DNA from: Ectothiorhodospiraceae bacterium 2226
Lineage (GTDB): Bacteria > Pseudomonadota > Gammaproteobacteria > GCA-013348725
Direction of reading: 5' to 3'
DNA: 64,000 nt
NCBI GenBank assembly: GCA_013348725.1
Contig: CP054689.1
Coordinates: 1,352,501-1,416,500 of the forward strand
How positions within the stretch are numbered: position 1 is the stretch's first letter; the number at the start of each line of letters is the position of its first letter. The notes below the pieces were generated by a model. That model was not told the DNA's origin. It saw nothing but the letters and a program-made list of their open reading frames with translations, and made no database searches. Made by a program: the position numbers and the translations under genes. Shown here in pieces: positions 57,194 through 64,000 of the stretch.

Positions 57194-57306
57194 CGCCGCC
57201 CGACTCAGTCCGAATTGCTCAACCTGCTGGAAGAGCACCGCCGTATCCACAGGCTGCTGACCGATGGCGCAGTTGTCCTGGAGCTGCTGCGGCACTGCAC
57301 TGTGCC
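57194..57306 (+). pseudogene. Decayed fragment of an hsdR gene
   Basis: Bases 57194-57276 align with 58821-58903 of the intact hsdR (protein [20 protein letters not shown]). The next ~23 bases (57278-57300) align with 59343-59365 (LELLRH), so about 440 bases are missing in between. Flanking bases do not match. The 559-bp gap 57045-57603 otherwise holds an AT-rich stretch at 57418-57470 and a GCTTATTTA direct repeat (57379 and 57446) that may include the promoter for the next two genes. Confidence 0.8.
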
Positions 57307-57603
57307 GGTGGATCAAGCCGGACGAGTCGGTCGGCAGGTCGCGCAAGTACGCGCGGTACTTGCCTTTTTGGGCCTGAGGCTTATTTAATGCGCGAGGATG
57401 CCCTACGTCTTCACGCGATCTAAAAACCAATAAATTCAAATGGATGCTTATTTAAGCCTTTCCTGGAGAAGAGGCTAGGAAACCGGCCGGAACACGACTG
57501 GGGGCGCTTCTGCTAGGGGTTCAGCAGGGCACAGCGACCGGTGCCTGGGGATGTTGGCGAATGTTGGGGATCGCGGACTCACCCAACCAGCGGGATTTAT
57601 CAC

Positions 57604-58607
57604 ATGAGCGACATCGTGATCTTCGAAACGGGTGACCGGCAGGTGGAGGTACGGCTGGAGGGGGAGACGGTCTGGTTGAGCCTTCAGCAACTGACCGAGG
57701 TGTTCGGGCGGGACAAGTCGGTGATCTCGCGTCATCTTAAAAACATCTTTGAAACCGGCGAGTTGGAGCGCTCCCGAACTGTTGCAAAAAATGCAACAGT
57801 TCAACAGGAGGGTGAGCGAGAGGTTGTACGGCAGGTCGAGTTCTACAACCTCGACGCCATTATCTCCGTCGGCTACAGGGTCAACTCCACCCGTGCCACC
57901 CGCTTCCGCCAGTGGGCAACCGGCGTGCTGCGCCAGCATCTGGTGGAAGGCTACAGCCTGAACCAGCAGCGGCTGAAGGAACGCGGCATCGAGTTCGAGC
58001 AAGCGCTGGACCTGCTCTCGCGCACTCTGGCCAACCAGCAACTGGTTAGCCCCGAGGGTGAGGCGGTGCTGGGCGTGATCGCGGATTACGCCCGCAGCTG
58101 GAGTCTGCTGCAGAGCTACGATGAACAGAGCCTGACCGGCCAGATCGGCAAGCAGGGCGACATGCGTTCGCTGAATCTGGGCGAAGTACTGGCGGCGATT
58201 GACCAGCTCAAGGCAGAGCTGATCGCCAAGGGCGAGGCCACCGAGCTGTTCGGCCAGTTGCGCGGCGACGGGCTGGCCTCGGCCATCGCCACCATCGAGC
58301 AGGGCTTTGGTGATGAACTGTTCTACCCCAATGTCGCTAGCCGGGCGGCCCACCTGCTGTACTTCGTGATCAAGAACCACCCGCTGGCGGACGGCAACAA
58401 ACGCACTGGCTCCTTCCTGTTTCTGTGGTATCTGCGCCTGAACCAGCACCTACTGGCCCGGCCGGTGGAGCGCCTGATCAACGACAACACCCTGGTCGCA
58501 CTGGCGCTGCTGGTGGCGGAGAGCAAGCCGGACCAGAAGGAGCTGATGGTGCGGCTCACCGAGCATTTCATCCTGCTAAAAGAAGGCGACGCGGGAGCGC
58601 GCGACTG

Positions 58608-58608
<1 letters not shown>
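57604..58608 (+). CDS. RhuM/Fic fusion protein
   Basis: A 334-residue protein. Residues ~1-180 match the RhuM 'virulence protein' domain ([51 protein letters not shown]). The C-terminal part is a Fic/Doc domain with [15 protein letters not shown] (259-273). The catalytic loop has GNKR rather than GNGR, closer to Doc-type kinases than to AMPylating Fic enzymes. Such proteins often lie inside type I restriction loci. The stop overlaps the hsdR start (TGATG), so the two are coupled; the role is unknown. Confidence 0.87.
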
Positions 58609-61805
<3,197 letters not shown>

Positions 61806-61884
61806 CAGCGGGTGGCCGCGGCGCCGCGTCGCACGGGTCGGCGGCATTTCCTCGCCCATCATCACTACAACAACAAGCGGGTGA

Positions 61885-64000
61885 ATGGACTTGAGCAACG
61901 GGTTCCGCAACCTCGATCTTTTCGCCGATGACGCGCCGTCGGTTGCTGGAGGCGGAGCGGAGGACTGGCCAGCCAGCAGCCGCTTCCCCCTCAACGTCAA
62001 TCGCCAGCACGTCGGGGACCAAGTGCTAGCCGATCTGCGCGGCTCGCGTGAGCCCCTCATCGTCGCCGGCTATGCCTCTCTGGACAAGCTCATCGACTTC
62101 ATCGCCGACTGCCCCGAGGACACGCAGGTACGCCTCCTGCTCGGCTTCGAGCCGTTCCCGTCTCGGCGGGAGAGCTTTCACGTGCGCGGCTACAGCTTTC
62201 CCAAAGAGGTGGAGACTTACTGGCTCGGCCGCAACATCTCCCTGCTGCTGAGCGCGAAGATTATTCAGTGCATTGACCGGCTGGAGCGCGGGCCGGTGCA
62301 GGCGCGACACTTGTCCAGTGTCAGCCGCCGACTGCATGCGAAGATCTACGTGGGCGACCGGGCGGCCACTGTCGGCTCCAGCAATTTCACCTCGCCGGGC
62401 CTGAACAACCAATGGGAAGCCAACGCCCGATTTGAGGCGGCCACAGAGCGCAAGCGCTACGGGGAGCTGAAGGGCATCGCGGAGAACTACTGGTCCATGG
62501 GCGTGGACTATAGTGCCAACCTTATCGCCCTGCTACGTGAGCTGTTGCGCGAGGTGTCTTGGCAGGAGGCGCTTGCACGTGCCTGCGCGGAACTGCTGGA
62601 GGGCGACTGGGCGGAGGGCTTCTTGAGGGATGACGTGCTCCCAGGGGAGACCAGCTTGTGGCCCTCCCAACGCCAGGGCATCGCTCAGGCGTTGTATGTG
62701 TTGTCCCGCCAGGGCAGCGTGCTGGTGGCCGATGCCACCGGCTCAGGCAAAACGCTCATGGGCACACACTTGGTTCGCGCCATCGGCGAGCAGATCGTCC
62801 ATTCGGGGCGGCTGCGCCGTGGTAAGGCGCTGATGGTCTGCCCGCCCGCCGTGGAGGAGAACTGGCGCCGGGATGCGACGTTTGCGGGTGCGCAGCTGGA
62901 GACCTTCTCCCACGGCATGTTGAGCCACGCGGGCAGCGGGCGGCATGAACTAGTCATCGAGTCATTGCGGCGCGCGCAGATCCTGTGCGTGGACGAGGGC
63001 CACAACTTCCTCAACGTCAAGTCCAATCGCACTCAGAACCTGCTTCGCAACATGGCGGACCATGTGTTGCTGTTCACCGCCACGCCTATCAACCGCAGCG
63101 TGGTGGACCTGCTGCGGATTGTCGACATGCTGGGGGCGGACAACTTGCAGCCCTCCACACTCAAAGCCTTCCAGAAGATGCTGGGCGTGCGGGACATCAA
63201 CCGCTCGCTGGAAGAGGAGGAGATCGACCTGTTGCGCGCGGAGATCCAGAAGTTCACGGTGCGGCGCACCAAGCGTATGCTCAATGACCTGATCGACCGG
63301 GATCCGGAGGCCTATCGGGACAAGAACGGCAAACCCTGCCGTTTTCCCAAGCATCAGCCCCAGATCTACACGCTCGACGAGCCGGACGAGGATCGCGAGT
63401 TGGCGGCCGAGATTCGCGCCCACGCGGACCAGCTTTTCGCCGTGTCCCATTTCCGCCGCCCGGTGGAGATGCCCGATTTCCTCGCTCGCTTGGGACGCAG
63501 CGAGGAGAGCTACCTCCAGGGGCGCCTGCATTCGGCCAAGAAGATCGCGCGCTACCTCATCATGGCCACCCTGCGTTCCTCGCGGCTGGCCCTGGCCGAG
63601 CATATCGCGGGAACGGAGCAGGCCACCCGGGACTTCGACCTAGCGGGTTTCCAGAAGCACACGGAGACCGGCAACATGCTCGCCGGCCTGGAGGCGCTTG
63701 CCGGCAAACCGCCCAAGAACAAACTCAGCATCGCCCTTCCCGACTGGCTCTCCGATCCGGCGGCCCATGCCGAGGCCTGCGCGCACGACCGGGAGATCTA
63801 TGTACGCATCTATCAACTTCTGACCCGCATGACCGACGCCCGGGAACGCGGCAAGGCCTTGCGGCTCCTGGATCTGGCCACGCGCCATTCCCTGCTGCTG
63901 GCCTTCGACCGCAGCCCCATTACTCTGGCGGAGATCCGCCGGCACATCGCCCTGCTCGCGCCCGAGCAGAAGACCCTGACCGGCACCGGTGACAGTGGCT
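61885..64000 (+). CDS. PLD-nuclease/SF2 helicase fusion, 5' part
   Basis: The frame is open from 61885 to the window edge (705 codons, no stop). TGA precedes the ATG in frame, so this is the earliest possible ATG. Residues ~45-180 form a phospholipase D-like nuclease domain with H151-x-K153 and GSSN167. Residues ~260 onward are an SF2/SNF2-type helicase with Walker A DATGSGKT (K289), DEGH (370-373) and FTATPINRS near 400. The PLD domain has a single HxK motif, so it probably dimerises. It lies 80 bases after hsdR and is likely a defence effector. Confidence 0.85.
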   Translation, partial: MDLSNGFRNLDLFADDAPSVAGGGAEDWPASSRFPLNVNRQHVGDQVLADLRGSREPLIVAGYASLDKLIDFIADCPEDTQVRLLLGFEPFPSRRESFHVRGYSFPKEVETYWLGRNISLLLSAKIIQCIDRLERGPVQARHLSSVSRRLHAKIYVGDRAATVGSSNFTSPGLNNQWEANARFEAATERKRYGELKGIAENYWSMGVDYSANLIALLRELLREVSWQEALARACAELLEGDWAEGFLRDDVLPGETSLWPSQRQGIAQALYVLSRQGSVLVADATGSGKTLMGTHLVRAIGEQIVHSGRLRRGKALMVCPPAVEENWRRDATFAGAQLETFSHGMLSHAGSGRHELVIESLRRAQILCVDEGHNFLNVKSNRTQNLLRNMADHVLLFTATPINRSVVDLLRIVDMLGADNLQPSTLKAFQKMLGVRDINRSLEEEEIDLLRAEIQKFTVRRTKRMLNDLIDRDPEAYRDKNGKPCRFPKHQPQIYTLDEPDEDRELAAEIRAHADQLFAVSHFRRPVEMPDFLARLGRSEESYLQGRLHSAKKIARYLIMATLRSSRLALAEHIAGTEQATRDFDLAGFQKHTETGNMLAGLEALAGKPPKNKLSIALPDWLSDPAAHAEACAHDREIYVRIYQLLTRMTDARERGKALRLLDLATRHSLLLAFDRSPITLAEIRRHIALLAPEQKTLTGTGDSG

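Overview
The window is a high-GC (roughly 70% by eye) bacterial chromosome segment. The block LysM protein-dprA-smg-topA-tsaC-hemF, divergent from def-fmt-rsmB-DUF4390-ntrY-ntrX-trkA-trkH, is a gammaproteobacterial arrangement. Together with the GC content and a DsrE-like exported protein it suggests a Chromatiales/Ectothiorhodospiraceae-type gammaproteobacterium. The taxonomy is an inference.

Layout. 1-20.4 kb is core housekeeping: the 3' end of uvrD, an orphan TRAP binding protein, the dprA-topA-hemF block on the minus strand and the def-to-trkH block on the plus strand, with many ATGA/TGATG stop-start overlaps. 20.4-24.1 kb is an envelope-stress locus: a Spy/CpxP-like chaperone divergent from a CpxRA-like pair, with three perfectly phased GTAAA boxes between them. 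24.2-31.7 kb is a metabolic run: a beta-phosphoglucomutase-like/trehalose-phosphatase fusion with a GH65 phosphorylase, then a TraR/DksA zinc finger, a macrodomain protein, a nicotinate phosphoribosyltransferase and a CapA-like protein. 31.8-33.8 kb holds an orphan branched-chain-type binding lipoprotein and a methyltransferase.

33.8-43.9 kb is a complete guanidine-assimilation operon on the minus strand: ABC transporter (binding protein, permease, ATPase), two DUF1989 carboxyguanidine deiminase subunits, a biotin-dependent urea/guanidine carboxylase and allophanate hydrolase. A guanidine-I (ykkC) riboswitch lies in its leader. Further upstream are a sigma-54-type -24/-12 element and an NtrC-type palindrome, which implies dual control by guanidine and nitrogen status.

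44-51.3 kb is a looser accessory stretch: VOC proteins, an MFS transporter, a lone PrimPol-type primase, an SRAP/HMCES protein, an HPP membrane protein and a MazG-like pyrophosphohydrolase. Two repeat families are scattered through it: a 114-bp structured repeat (four tandem copies plus one distant inverted copy) and a GC-rich hairpin repeat that also sits in frame inside hsdM.

51.3-64 kb is a defence island: a type I restriction-modification locus (hsdM, hsdS ... hsdR). Between hsdS and hsdR lie an OLD-family ATPase/TOPRIM nuclease, a 21-codon remnant, a DUF3800 protein, a decayed hsdR fragment and a RhuM-Fic protein. hsdR is followed by a PLD-nuclease/SF2-helicase fusion that runs off the window. 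The hsdS-to-DUF3800 part is visibly less GC-rich than its surroundings, consistent with transfer. No tRNA, rRNA, CRISPR array or transposase gene was recognised.
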